In this document: in pieces, positions 46,601 through 56,649 of the stretch
Layout of the letters: every line of letters begins with the position of its first letter
Numbering within the stretch: position 1 is the first letter of the stretch
Assembly (NCBI RefSeq): GCF_947179165.1
Contig: NC_077238.1
Span: 76,375,257 to 76,439,256, forward strand
Length of the DNA: 64,000 bases
Origin: Solanum dulcamara
Taxonomy: Eukaryota; Streptophyta; Magnoliopsida; Solanales; Solanaceae
Reading direction: 5' to 3'
Program-made: the position numbers and the translations under genes
The notes under the pieces: model-generated
What the model was told of the DNA's origin: nothing
What the model saw: the letters and a program-made list of their open reading frames with translations, nothing else
Database searches by the model: none

Positions 46601-47163
46601 GCAACACAAAAGAATTCCTTAGATTAAAGAATTTTCTGATTCTTCAAAGTGTGTCCATGTGAATTCTCAATAATTCTGCGCATCATATTATAACCGGGAT
46701 GGCCCAACCGGTCATGCCAAATGACAAAATCATTAGAATCAGTAAACCTTTTGTTTACAATGGCATGTGATTCAACAGTACCAATATTTGTATGGTACAA
46801 CCCAGAAGAAAGTGCAGGTAATTTTTCGTGCACAATTTTCTTCTCCATATTTATTGTAGTAATATAAAGGTATTCAACATTTCCTTCATTTGCAGTCTCA
46901 ATATGATAGCCATTTTGGCGAATAACCTTGAAACTTAACAAGTTTCTTTGAGACTTACTACAATATAATGCATTATCAATTACCAATATCGTTCCTTCAG
47001 GTAGTAATAAGACTGCTTTTCCAGAGCCTTCAATTAATTTTGTACTATCAGATATTGTATTGACATAGGCCTTTTTCATAATTAAATGACAAAAATATTT
47101 CTTTTCTTTTAATATCGTATGAGTTGTGGCACTATCCAAAATGCACATATCTCCATTATTCAT
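43684..47163 (-). pseudogene. Copia B Pol polyprotein with a single in-frame stop
   Basis: One frame of about 1,160 codons encodes the following, in order. Protease-like start with 'CILDSATTHTIL' (D-S-A rather than D-S-G, usual for this lineage as I recall). Pre-integrase zinc finger ('VIWHDRLGHPGYNMM' then 'CVACSQGK'). Integrase core ('VLIDASTRW', 'IRLDNAGEFTS', 'NDLAESLIKRLQ'). Reverse transcriptase ('VARKRNEKGEVVRYKARLV'-like start, 'SLYGLKQSGRMWYNR', catalytic 'VYIDDLNIIG'). RNase H ('GYADAGYLSDPHKGRSQTGY', 'ATSSNHAEII'). The only defect I see is TAA at 46624-46626, between the two Cys-containing parts of the zinc finger region, where a Gln codon would be one base away. The main open part below it is 927 codons. 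Confidence 0.93.
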
Positions 47164-47754
47164 CTTGAATCCAATTGAACACTGATAAATTTATTTATCT
47201 TCATAAAATAAAAATGCATTGTAAGAAATAAAATAAGTAACAATTTATCTTCATAAAATAAAAATGCTAATTTAGAATTTAAAAAATTATATGATTCAAT
47301 TATGATGAATGTTACAATAATTTAGTTTATGGAATTATATACTTATTAACCTTAAATAAATATTATACACAAGTATTAAAAACAAATATAAAATATTATA
47401 AAACATTAATATAATATTATTCATCATGTATAGATAATTTGTTTATTGACAAAAATAATACAATCATTATACATTATTAATGTCTAAAATATTAACAAGA
47501 ATAAACAGTTAGTATAATGACATTAAATAAAGCGAATATTATTTTTAGTAACAATATGATATTAAGATTAAATAATAGCACACTAATAGTAATTAATTAT
47601 AATATTATAAAATAGCACAATATAATAAACAATATACAATTATCATAAAAATGTGACCTTGATTATTATTATTTTTTTTTCTTCAAATACATAAACATAA
47701 AAACACAATAATTCGAAATACATGATAACATATTGAAAAACATGAAATTAAACA
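47164..47754 (-). other. AT-rich spacer between gag and pol of Copia B
   Basis: About 590 bp of very AT-rich DNA without an open frame separates the gag stop from the pol start. It contains two copies of 'TTTATCTTCATAAAATAAAAATGC' type sequence about 53 bp apart. The corresponding interval in Copia A is much shorter (roughly 100-150 bp). Most Copia elements have one continuous gag-pol frame, so how Pol would be translated is unclear. Confidence 0.7.
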
Positions 47755-48807
47755 TCAATTAAGATCCTTAAAAAAATCTTCAACCTCCAAATGAGTAATA
47801 TCATTGAGGTCATTAAAATCATCATCCCTTAAGGCCAGATTTGTTTCAATATTATCATTATTCAAAGGCCTTGCCTCAACATTATTTTCGAACGCCAAGT
47901 GTGACTCTATCCGAGCATTAGAAGAAGAGGCACCACCTCTATTTGCCTTTCTTTTAAAAGAATTTTGATAAAGTCTTACAAAATGCTCAGGCGTCCGACA
48001 TTCATTTTTCCAGTGGCCTTTCATGCCACAACGATGACAATTACTTTTTGAAGGGCCATTTTGAGAACTGATATTGTTCTCCCTTTTATATTGACCACCA
48101 CCACGACGATTATTATATCGTCCTCTATCATTGCCACGCCCACGCACATTATTGTGACCTTGATATTTATTATGTCTTCTTTCAGACTGGCCATGTGCTT
48201 TTACCATATTTGCCTCCGGTAACGGAGCAGTTCCAGTGGGACGGGCTTCATGATTTTTCATTAAAAGGGCATTATGTTGTTCAGCCACCAGAAGGCATGA
48301 TATCAATTCAGAGTATTTTTTAAAACCCTTTTCACGGTATTGCTGCTGTAATATTACATTAGAGGCATGAAAAGTAGTTAGTGTCTTTTCTAACATGTCC
48401 TCATCATTTATATTTTCCCCACATAATTTTAATTGGGAAGTTATTCTAAATACAGCAGAATTATACTCAATTACGGTTTTAAAATCTTGAAACCGTAAGT
48501 GCATCCACTCATAACGAGCCCTTGGCAATACCATTGCCCTGAGGTGGTCATACCTCCCTTTTAAGTCTTTCCACAATTCAAGTGGATATTTCACTGTCAA
48601 GTATTCCATTTTTAGGCTTTCATCTAGATGATGACGAAGGAAAATCATAGCCTTTGCTTTATCCTGACTTGATGTTATATTTCCTTCAATTATAGCATCA
48701 CCAAGACCCTTAGCGGTAAGGTGAATTTCAGCATCAAGTACCCATGACAAATAATTTTTACCAGAAATATCAAGTGCCACAAATTCCAATTTTGACAAGT
48801 TTGACAT
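47755..48807 (-). CDS. Copia B Gag (350 residues, intact)
   Basis: An uninterrupted frame encodes a Copia Gag. Residues 1-200 form the UBN2-type capsid region ('LEFVALDISGKNYLSWVLDA', 'YHLRAMVLPRARYEWMHLRF'-like blocks, 'LLQQQYREKGFKKYSELI'-like block). A Gly/Arg/Asn-rich linker follows, then a zinc knuckle 'CHRCGMKGHWKNEC' with all C-C-H-C ligands near residue 265, and an acidic C-terminal tail. The frame is the same as pol, 591 bp upstream. Gag would form the cytoplasmic virus-like particle and bind the RNA. The start is the first ATG of the frame, about 110 bp inside the LTR. Confidence 0.9.
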   Translation of the reverse strand: MSNLSKLEFVALDISGKNYLSWVLDAEIHLTAKGLGDAIIEGNITSSQDKAKAMIFLRHHLDESLKMEYLTVKYPLELWKDLKGRYDHLRAMVLPRARYEWMHLRFQDFKTVIEYNSAVFRITSQLKLCGENINDEDMLEKTLTTFHASNVILQQQYREKGFKKYSELISCLLVAEQHNALLMKNHEARPTGTAPLPEANMVKAHGQSERRHNKYQGHNNVRGRGNDRGRYNNRRGGGQYKRENNISSQNGPSKSNCHRCGMKGHWKNECRTPEHFVRLYQNSFKRKANRGGASSSNARIESHLAFENNVEARPLNNDNIETNLALRDDDFNDLNDITHLEVEDFFKDLN

Positions 48808-48901
48808 GATGAAAATTAATTTGAAAGTAACAAAGATAACTTAAAAATTAAATTTCTTTAGTAGATATACCTGATATAGAAGTTAATTTTCTGAAAAATT
48901 A

Positions 48902-48920
48902 GAGCTTCGTGCTGATAACG
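48902..48920 (-). promoter_or_regulatory. Copia B primer-site region
   Basis: Directly after the 5' LTR the minus strand reads CGTTATCAGCACGAAGCTC. This differs from the initiator tRNA-Met site used by T1, C, G1 and G2. The same TTATCAGCA core follows the LTR of Copia A. I cannot name the primer tRNA. Confidence 0.55.
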
Positions 48921-49193
48921 TATTATAAATTAACTAACTTGACAATTTTATAAAGGAAGAAGAACAAGAGAATATGTATATGGAAAGTGTTAATAGAGAG
49001 AGTAGTAATATAGAGAGAGTAATAGCAATTCTTTCTTTTATGTGTTTTGTGTGTTTTTACATTGAAGTTTAAGGCTATATTTATAGCCATATTTACAAGT
49101 GGAGGAAAATATTAGTGGGCATTTTACCCACTTAAAAAGTAAATGGATTATCCACTATTTTAAGTGGACAACCATTTTACTTGATTGATAATA
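48921..49193 (-). repeat. 5' LTR of Copia B
   Basis: The 273-bp LTR carries the promoter, with minus-strand TATA CTATAAATATAGCC near 49075-49088. It differs from the other LTR at about four sites. Confidence 0.92.
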
Positions 49194-49198
49194 AAAAT

Positions 49199-49459
49199 GC
49201 ATTTATTATGTAGTGTCACCATCTTTTCAATTAAAAAAATATATCTCGTCTATTACTTAAAATTAAATGAATAGATTTTGATTGGGAGAGAGGAGAAATC
49301 GTGAATCATGTTCTCTGGCTGTTGAGTAAAAAAATAATAAAGAAGAATAAGTCTCAATAATAAAACTAAAATTAACTTCTTCAATTTTGGAATTTCTAGG
49401 AAATATCAATAACAACAATGTATTTAGTGTAATTTATAAGTGGAATCTGCAGAAGATTA
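49199..49459. other. Intergenic DNA, no gene seen
   Basis: Short AT-rich stretch between Copia B and an inverted-repeat element. Confidence 0.5.
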
Positions 49460-50317
49460 AGGCTAGGCGTAAAATATCGACAATCAAATTATCAAACTGA
49501 ATTGAAAATTTTGGTAATTTGGTATTCGGTAATTTGATATTCAATAATTTAATATGATATTTGAGAGAAAAATTTTAGAATTATGATATTCGAATTTCAA
49601 TTTAATACGAGATATTAATACTATTTGATATTAGATATATCCCGAATATCAAATTATTTACTTAATAAAAATTATATATTCACAGACCCATCAGTACACA
49701 AGTTGAAAAAGAAAATTAAGGACTAAACATAAAACAACCCAATATGTATCCAAAGGCGTTAAAAAGAAATGGTCATTTGATTTTCCTCTTTTCATAATTG
49801 GCTTCTGATCAATGAACAAATTGATAAAATATTGATAATGTTGCAGTAGGTAGTATTTTCTAGTTACTACTAACTACTACATAGCATTACATTTGATCAC
49901 AAAACATTAGAATCTGAAAAGATTTGACACATATGCTTTAATAACAATTTGTCTTCGTTGTTCATTTGTGTTTAGGGAACATTGATTTCTAACTTTTTTG
50001 GGGCATAAATGCTTTCTAGTTGTGTCAATTTGTTTTTCTTGATATTTTCGCTAATGATCTTTTATTATATTGTGCCTTCATATTAAAAGATAGAAATAAT
50101 TGAAGCAACGTATTAATTTTATAATACAATAGTCTCCAACTTCAATACGGATATCACCAAATACCATATCGATCGAATCGAAATTTGATTTACTGATTAT
50201 TGAATTATTGAACAGAAATTTAGAACTTCGATATTTGGTATCTAGTATTAACTACCAATTATAGAATTTAAAATTTAAAAATTTCAAACCAAATATCAAA
50301 CGCCCACCTCTAAAAAA
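49460..50317. mobile_element. Putative inverted-repeat (MITE-like) element
   Basis: The right end, read in reverse, gives 'TAGAGGTGGGCGTTTGATATTTGGTTTG'-like sequence. The left end has a degraded counterpart ('GGCTAGGCGTAAAATATCGAC'). Both inner flanks are rich in 'GGTAATTTGGTATTCGG' / 'CCAAATATC' inverted pairs. The GGTGGGCGTTTGGTATT-type terminus is familiar from non-autonomous DNA transposons in Solanaceae. The boundaries are approximate and no target duplication was found. Confidence 0.4.
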
Positions 50318-50480
50318 GATAAAATATACGCGGACTTTACCTCTATCTAGAATATACGCAGACTTTATCTCTATCTTTTAACATAGAAAAAATATTTCTA
50401 ATAGACTTTCAACTAAAAATAAAGTGACTTCCCTGATGGTGCCCTATCTTCACTTGTTTCTTCTAATACCAAAACTCTTT

Positions 50481-51219
50481 GGGGTCGTTTGGTTTGAATA
50501 CAAGTTATGATGAGATAAGTTATGAGATTATTTCTTATTGAGTGTTTGGTTTGTTGTATTCAAAATAATATGTATTGCATAAATTTTAAGAATAGATTGT
50601 TTGTTTACAAAAATACCCTTCACTTTATTTTTATTTTATATTTTCTTTGCAAGCTTTAGTTATTCAATATTCATTCTTAAAATAAAACATTCATCTTCTT
50701 TACCTTAAATATTTTTATGTATGCATTTCCATGATATCCATATGTATTTAAAAATAAAAAAAAAATCTCATTTAATTTAAAAATATAATTTTTCTTTTAA
50801 GTTTGTTAAAGTAAAAAATGATTTATGAGAAATTAAAATATAAATAAACATAAGAATTATTCAAATAAATTTATAAATAAAAATTATATTATATAGTGTA
50901 ATTTTTTAATTAGAAAAAATGTGAAGAATTATCATAAAAATAAGGAGTGAATGTTGTTATATATGGTATTAAAAATAATGTAATTATATATGAATGTGAA
51001 AAGTAAAGTATAAAAAATATTTAAAGGGATATATTTGTCATTTACCTATTTTATCCCGGCATAAGTTATAGCGGGATTAGTATACCACCCAAGAGGAGGG
51101 ATAACTTATCTCGGTACTATTTATTAATTTCGGGATAAATTATCTTAGAGTTGCCAACCAAACAGGAATTTAAGTGCCACTATAATTTAATTCCGATATC
51201 CTTCGCATCAAACGACTCC
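50481..51219. mobile_element. MITE-like DNA transposon with GGGGTCGTTTG terminal repeats
   Basis: The left end GGGGTCGTTTGGTTTGAAT pairs with the right end (reverse complement GGAGTCGTTTGATGCGAA), with TTT on both outer sides as a possible 3-bp duplication. Internal AT-rich sequence has no coding capacity, so it would be non-autonomous, perhaps PIF/Harbinger-related. The family is an inference from terminus and size (739 bp). Confidence 0.55.
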
Positions 51220-51778
51220 TTTAGATATAATCAGGACAGATTTAGAGATTCACCTACGGATTTATGTGAACTCTTTGATATAAAATTAGGGGTGGTTTTA
51301 GAGATCCACTTATGAATTTATGGGAATTTAATGGTTTTTATTTTTGTTTTAAATATATCTTGAGAAATTCACAAAATATTTAATTATAGAATTAGTTATT
51401 CGTTATAGTATTAACTTAAGATTACTATAAATAATTTTAAATTTTAAATTCACATTTGATTTTGATATGACAGTACACAATATGATATACAAATAATTGT
51501 CCAAGTTGTAGACTTTAATTTTGAATTTTTGTACTACATCCAGGAATATAAATTTTTATAATTTCCTCTTGCACAAAACTTCCATCTGACTTGATTATTT
51601 TAATATTGATGATGAAAAGATGGCCTAGTTAATTTATAAATTACTCATCACACATGATTGCAATCCACTATATTAATACCAAGGTTCTCCATACATATAC
51701 TTCTTCTACTACTACCTATAAGCCCATCAAGAAAAGAAAATAATTTCATTTTGAACTAAGATTTAGAATCAGTCCCAA
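51220..51778. other. Upstream region of the 204-residue protein gene
   Basis: AT-rich sequence with no competing gene. The last 100 bp contain a possible TATA (CACTATATTAATACC near 51667-51681) and a CT-rich leader (ACTTCTTCTACTACTACC). The transcription start is not defined. Confidence 0.4.
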
Positions 51779-54046
51779 ATGTCCAAAAAAATTACTTATG
51801 CAGATCCATTTTACAATCAAATTCTTTCTCAAAAATCCAACCCTTCATATTCAAGAAGATCATATGTTCATTTAAAGAAGATCAATAAGCCTCTCAATTT
51901 CCTCAATTACAATGCAAAAATTGGAACATTCATGTAAGTTTTAATTTTCTTCAATCCTTTTTTTTGTTTTACAAATTTTCCAAGAAAACTATTAACTAAT
52001 TATGTATACATATTATTATTTTTCCTTATAGTGTTAGGTGCAACTCAGCCAACAGTACTGGATCAGAAGCTTCACCTTCTGGAAAATCTCCATTTTTTGG
52101 ATGGTAATAATATCTTATTTTCATTCTTTTTTATTTTTGCCAAAAATAAGCTAAATAGTCATTTGCCCATCTACTAAAATAAAAAATAACTGGTGGATGT
52201 ATGATTTATGTATATAATTCATGTATAATATGTGTATCACAGTGCATTATCTATGATACTGATTTAAAAAATAAATAATAAATCTGATCGGTTATTTGCA
52301 TAAAGATTAAAAAAAAACTACAAAAATTTATGTACTAAGTTAATTAGTTTTCTGAGATATCATGTTTTGAAGTAATTGTTATATACAGGAAAAAATGGTT
52401 GTTGGGATTTCTTCTACCTATATTACTACCTGCATTCAAAAACAAAGTCAGCCCATTACAACTACTCAAAAGTAAGTAAAATTAACTCTTCTTTGAAGTA
52501 TGATGAAATCCTATATACAATTATCATAATGTTTATATGATGAATTAGCTTATATACGTCGCTAGTAAAGAAATTTTACACTATCATGTCACCAAAAAAT
52601 ATTTATAAATAATTTAGTCTTTTTTTTAATATGAAATTTATAATTTTAAAAATAAGACAAGAACCCCCTTTGATGGATAATAACACTGTATATATAAGGT
52701 TAAAAATAATTTTATATATATATAATAGATGTTACGTTGAATTCTCTTGACTTCATGTGTATATTTCATAGTTTGAATCCCTTAGTAAAATGCATGACTC
52801 AGCCACACCAACTACAACAGATAAAGAGATATGATGGTTCAAAGTTTTATTTTGAATTGGTGATGCGTATGACTTAAACTCACAAAAGATATTTTTATTT
52901 TTTGGATTTTATTTCCAAAGGTAATGTGGATAAAGCAGTAGAAACAGTGGAAACTATGACAGAGATAGTGGAAGAGGTGGCTGAGGAAGTAGAAAAGATA
53001 GCTGAAGAGGTTGAAAAGAAACTTCCTGGGGATTCAAAGCTAAAAGAAAGTCTTGATTCAATAGAAAATTTAGCTCAAGGGGCTGTTAAATATGCCAACC
53101 AAGCTCAAGATCTCATTCACAAGGTTAGTATTGAGGTGTACTTCATATTATGAATTTTTATAATAATTAAATTCACATTTAAATATTTAATGAATTTCTT
53201 TATATATATAAATAACTGATTTTCATGAACCCATACATTGTTCTCTAGATCCTCAGTCCTTATCCTTTTTTTTCTCTTTAGAATTTTTGCATTGAGACGG
53301 ATTTAAATGGATCGATATGCATAATGATAGATCACTTTTTTATAATCAAGAAATTTATTTGAGGCTAATCCTTAGGATCAGTCGCAATCTTTGAAATTTG
53401 AGGGTAATGAATTCGCCCCACTATTTTTTTTCCACTCAAATACCAAGCTTAATTCGTATGGTGCAAAGATCGAATTGGTATCCTAAGTCACAAATCCTTA
53501 ATTCAACTTTTACCACTTGAAATAAACCTTGAGGATAGTGAAAATTCATGTAGCTAAGACTTGTTTGAAATTGAAGCATAATAATTTTGTTATAGTTCTT
53601 TTTAATGTTTGTTATCTTTCATCTGTTTTGAATTTCCCATCCAGTGTTCGATACTTGTATTGAGGCTCAACCAAATTTGAATTTGTGCATTGTAAGGCTC
53701 ATTTTTGAAAGCGGAACTCCCTACCATCCCACCACAACTCATGTGTTGTTGATCTTCAACATTCATTGTCAATATGAAGAGAAACAATTAACATTTGTAC
53801 TTTAAACTCAAGATCTATAATTAACGTTAATTGATAATCTGGTTAAGCTAATAATTAGATTGTAATCACAAATTAAATAACATTGATATATAAATTAATT
53901 TTTATAATGTCAATGTAATTTTTATTTTTTTGGTACTTTTGCAGATTGAGGAGGTAGAAAAAGAGATATTGGAGGACACACAAAAACAAAGTAACACTAC
54001 AAATCAGGCTGAAAGGGTCAGCCAAGAGTTAAGCTCAAAAAATTAG
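51779..54046 (+). CDS. Five-exon gene, 204-residue predicted plastid protein with coiled-coil tail; function unknown
   Basis: Splicing of 51779-51933, 52032-52103, 52389-52471, 52921-53123 and 53945-54046 gives one uninterrupted 204-codon frame. All introns are GT...AG; three donors are GTAAGT, GTAAGT and GTTAGT, and acceptors end ATAG, ACAG, AAAG and GCAG. Residues 1-75 are rich in Ser, Asn and Lys with few acids, like a plastid transit peptide. Residues 79-92 ('WLLGFLLPILLPAF') form a short hydrophobic segment. From about 105 to 145 there is a Glu/Val/Lys heptad-like helix ('VETVETMTEIVEEVAEEVEK'), then a polar helical tail ending 'SQELSSKN'. The product is probably a small membrane-anchored plastid protein. 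I do not recognise a named family and assign no activity. The start is the first ATG of the frame. Confidence 0.75.
53335..53530 (-). mobile_element. Degenerate SINE in intron 4
   Basis: On the minus strand a CAAGTGGTAAAAGTTG stretch resembles a tRNA A-box region. About 35 bp on, CCAATTCGATCTTTGCACC resembles a B-box, the spacing of tRNA-derived SINEs. The body then runs towards 53335. No tail or target duplication is clear. It lies opposite to the gene and inside an intron, so it does not disturb the coding frame. Confidence 0.4.
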
Positions 54047-54174
54047 TCATTATTATATGCCAACAGAATTAGTCATTATTTATATTTCATCTGTGTATTT
54101 TTAATATTCTGTCATTTTAATTTGTAGTTTATCTACATCAATTATGTTTATGCAATGTAAACATATATAAATTC

Positions 54175-54180
54175 AATAAA
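54175..54180 (+). terminator. Poly(A) signal of the 204-residue protein gene
   Basis: AATAAA lies about 130 bp after the stop, following a TTTGTAGTTT / TTATGTTTATGCAATG stretch that resembles plant far-upstream elements. Confidence 0.6.
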
Positions 54181-54610
54181 CCAACATATATAGAAAAGCA
54201 TGTACTATGGCAATGTACAAAACTTTGGAGTTTTTTTCTCTAAATCATTAGATATCCGCAATTCACTGAACTAAGTCAAATTCACGCTAAATAGACTCAT
54301 TAAGGGGTAAAATGGTCCTTGTAAAAAAAGTTTTTCCTTCTCAAAGCTTCAACCCAAATTAATAATTATTAGAACTTAGAGAATAATCCAAGGTACTTCG
54401 TAAATAAAATTCTTCTATCCTTTAATAGGGATCTCAATTTTGAATTCTAAAAAATAGAAAAAATCTTAATAAAAAGCATTTCTTCTTTAGTTCACTTTAT
54501 GCCGTGGAAATTTAGATTAACGAAGCTCCAAAATAGATAATCATATAACGGGAAAAGAAACAAATGTAAATGTTAATTAATTAGTACTACATGTATATCA
54601 AATTAAATAT
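54181..54610. other. Intergenic DNA, no gene seen
   Basis: AT-rich spacer between the gene's 3' end and an inverted-repeat element. Confidence 0.5.
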
Positions 54611-55640
54611 TGAGATAAGTGTCAAAAACACACTTAAACTATCTCATTTTTTTGAGTTTCATACCTAAACTATTGGAAGTGTGAGTTTTATACTTAAACT
54701 ATCATTTATTAGTTTGAGAAATACACCTCAGTGGTGTGTGCAGTGGTGTATGTAATGCACTCTCTCTACTCTCTCTATTGTTTGCAAAAACCTTGTCACA
54801 TGTCATTCCACAAGAATAAAATATTTCATCTTGACAAAAATTAAATAAATTATTAATATTAATTAAAAGTTAAAACTGAATTATTTTTATCCCTAAAAAA
54901 GAAATTATTTTTTAAAAAAGAAATTATATTTTAAAAATAAAATTTAAAATATATTTCTCACCCACTCCACCACCTCCCTTTTCCCCAGGCAATTTCCGTC
55001 CTTTTATTTTTTAAAATTTATTATATAAAATATTTTTAAAAAAATTCATACTTTACCATTCCTTGCTAAAAAATGTTATTATTTTTTTTAAAATAAAATA
55101 AAATTATACCCACCCATCTAATCCTCCACTTTTAATTTATTTTTATTTTTTACATTTTTCTCGTTATGAGTAAGATATGTACATATATTTTTAGGAAAAT
55201 ATTTTTTTCTACTTGCGTACCAAATATAACATAAATAAAAATTATATTTTAAGAAAAGTCTTTCGGCAAGTAAAAATTATTTTCCTAAAATCATATGTAT
55301 ATATCTAACAAAAAATGAGAAAAAAAAATTTAGTAAAAATTATTTTCCTAAAAAAGTTGGGAGGGGGGTTATGGTGAGAGAAAGTGGTGGAGAGGGATAA
55401 GAAAAATATTTTATATTTTATTTTATAATTTTTTTTGGAGGGGAGAGAGATAATATTTAATGTTTAATTTTAACTTTTAGTAATTTCTTTAATTTTTGTC
55501 AAGTTGAAATATTTTGTCCATGTAGAGTGTGATGTGACAAAAAAATTTAAATAAAAAAGAGAGTGTGTAGTACACACACCATGATGAGAGTAGAATAAAA
55601 GATAGATGTGTGTTTGTCAAACTCACACTCCCAATACCTA
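54611..55640. repeat. Inverted-repeat DNA element M1
   Basis: A left arm (about 54611-54990) contains 'GTGTCAAAAACACACTTAAACTATC', 'GGAAGTGTGAGTTT' and 'CTCTCTCTACTCTCTC', then an AT-rich part and a C-rich stretch. The right arm (about 55335-55640) read in reverse gives 'TTGGGAGTGTGAGTTTGACAAACACAC', 'CACACTCTC', 'TCAACTTGACAAAAATTAAA' and 'AAAAGTTAAAATTAA'. This is a long imperfect palindrome with no gene. A read-through transcript could fold back on itself. Confidence 0.65.
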
Positions 55641-55966
55641 AACTATTGGGAGTGTGAGTTTCATACATAAACTATCACTTCTTAGTTTGAGAAACATACC
55701 TCAGTGATGTGTGTAATATACTCTCTCTAATCTCTCTATTTTTTGAATTTGTTTTGCCACATGGCTAAAATATTCTATATTGACAATAAATAAATAAACT
55801 ATTAATATTAGCCAAAAGTTAAAACTAAAGTATTTCTATCCCCAAAAAAAGAAATTACTTTTTAAAAAACAAAATTATTTTTTAAAAATAGTCATTTTTC
55901 TCACTCATGTGTATATATCTAACACAAAATGAGAAAAAAATTGGAAGCGGAAGATTAGGTGTGGCG

Positions 55967-56469
55967 TGCAAGAAGTCAAAAGGGAACAGTAAAAAGAAGA
56001 AGAAAAAAAGCGTATGCAGCAACTTTTGACAAAAATCTTGCCAAAAGTTGGAACCTTTTGACAGAAATAAAAGCTGGCAACACATTTTCTGAAATACAAA
56101 GCGCGTAAAAGAAATTTTACGCATTTTGTTTCTCCTATAAATAGAGGGTCTAATGCCCTCATTTAAATCATCCTATCATCCCAGAAAGAGAGACTAAGAA
56201 TACAAAAAGAGTTATACACCAAGATAAATATTATAGTCTTGAGTGTCCTCTTTAGTAGTTGTTCCTTTTACAAGAGAGAAGTGTTAATTGTTGTTTTCTC
56301 CTTATATTTGAGAGTTGTGTACTCCATATTAAAATAGTGAGATCCTTCTACCCCGTGGTTTTTTTTCCTCTATCTTTTAGAGGGGTTTCCACATAAAATT
56401 CTCGTGTTCAATTTATTTTCATATTTTTATTATATCAAACTTTAGTTGTGGTGCTTCCTCCCCCCATCA
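55967..56469 (+). repeat. 5' LTR of Copia C
   Basis: U3 carries a palindrome GCGTAAAA-GAAA-TTTTACGC (56103-56122), 13 bp before the TATA box TATAAATA (56136-56143). Downstream lies a small inverted pair GAGGG...CCCTC. The 3' half is C/T-rich up to CCCATCA. Confidence 0.93.
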
Positions 56470-56649
56470 ATGGTATCAAAGCCCTCGGTTATTTTGTCTA
56501 TTTTATACGAAGGTACTATTCGTAAATAGTAAATTTTCATGAATAGTAAAATTCGATGAATAGTACTATTCACGTGAATAATAAATTTCGGTGATGGTAC
56601 AGTTTATCACGATTGTTCGCAAAAACATTCAGAAACGATCTAGAAGGGT

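Larger units (their letters stand above)
43194..49193 (-). mobile_element. Copia LTR retrotransposon B (TARE1-like), nearly intact
   Basis: The element is exactly 6,000 bp with two 273-bp LTRs and a perfect AAAAT duplication (43189-43193 and 49194-49198). LTR ends are TATTA...ATAATA on both strands, the atypical TA...TA type I recall for tomato TARE1, instead of TG...CA. The LTRs differ at about four positions (1.5%), so it is young. Gag is open, and pol is open except for one stop. A and B are sister copies. Confidence 0.93.
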
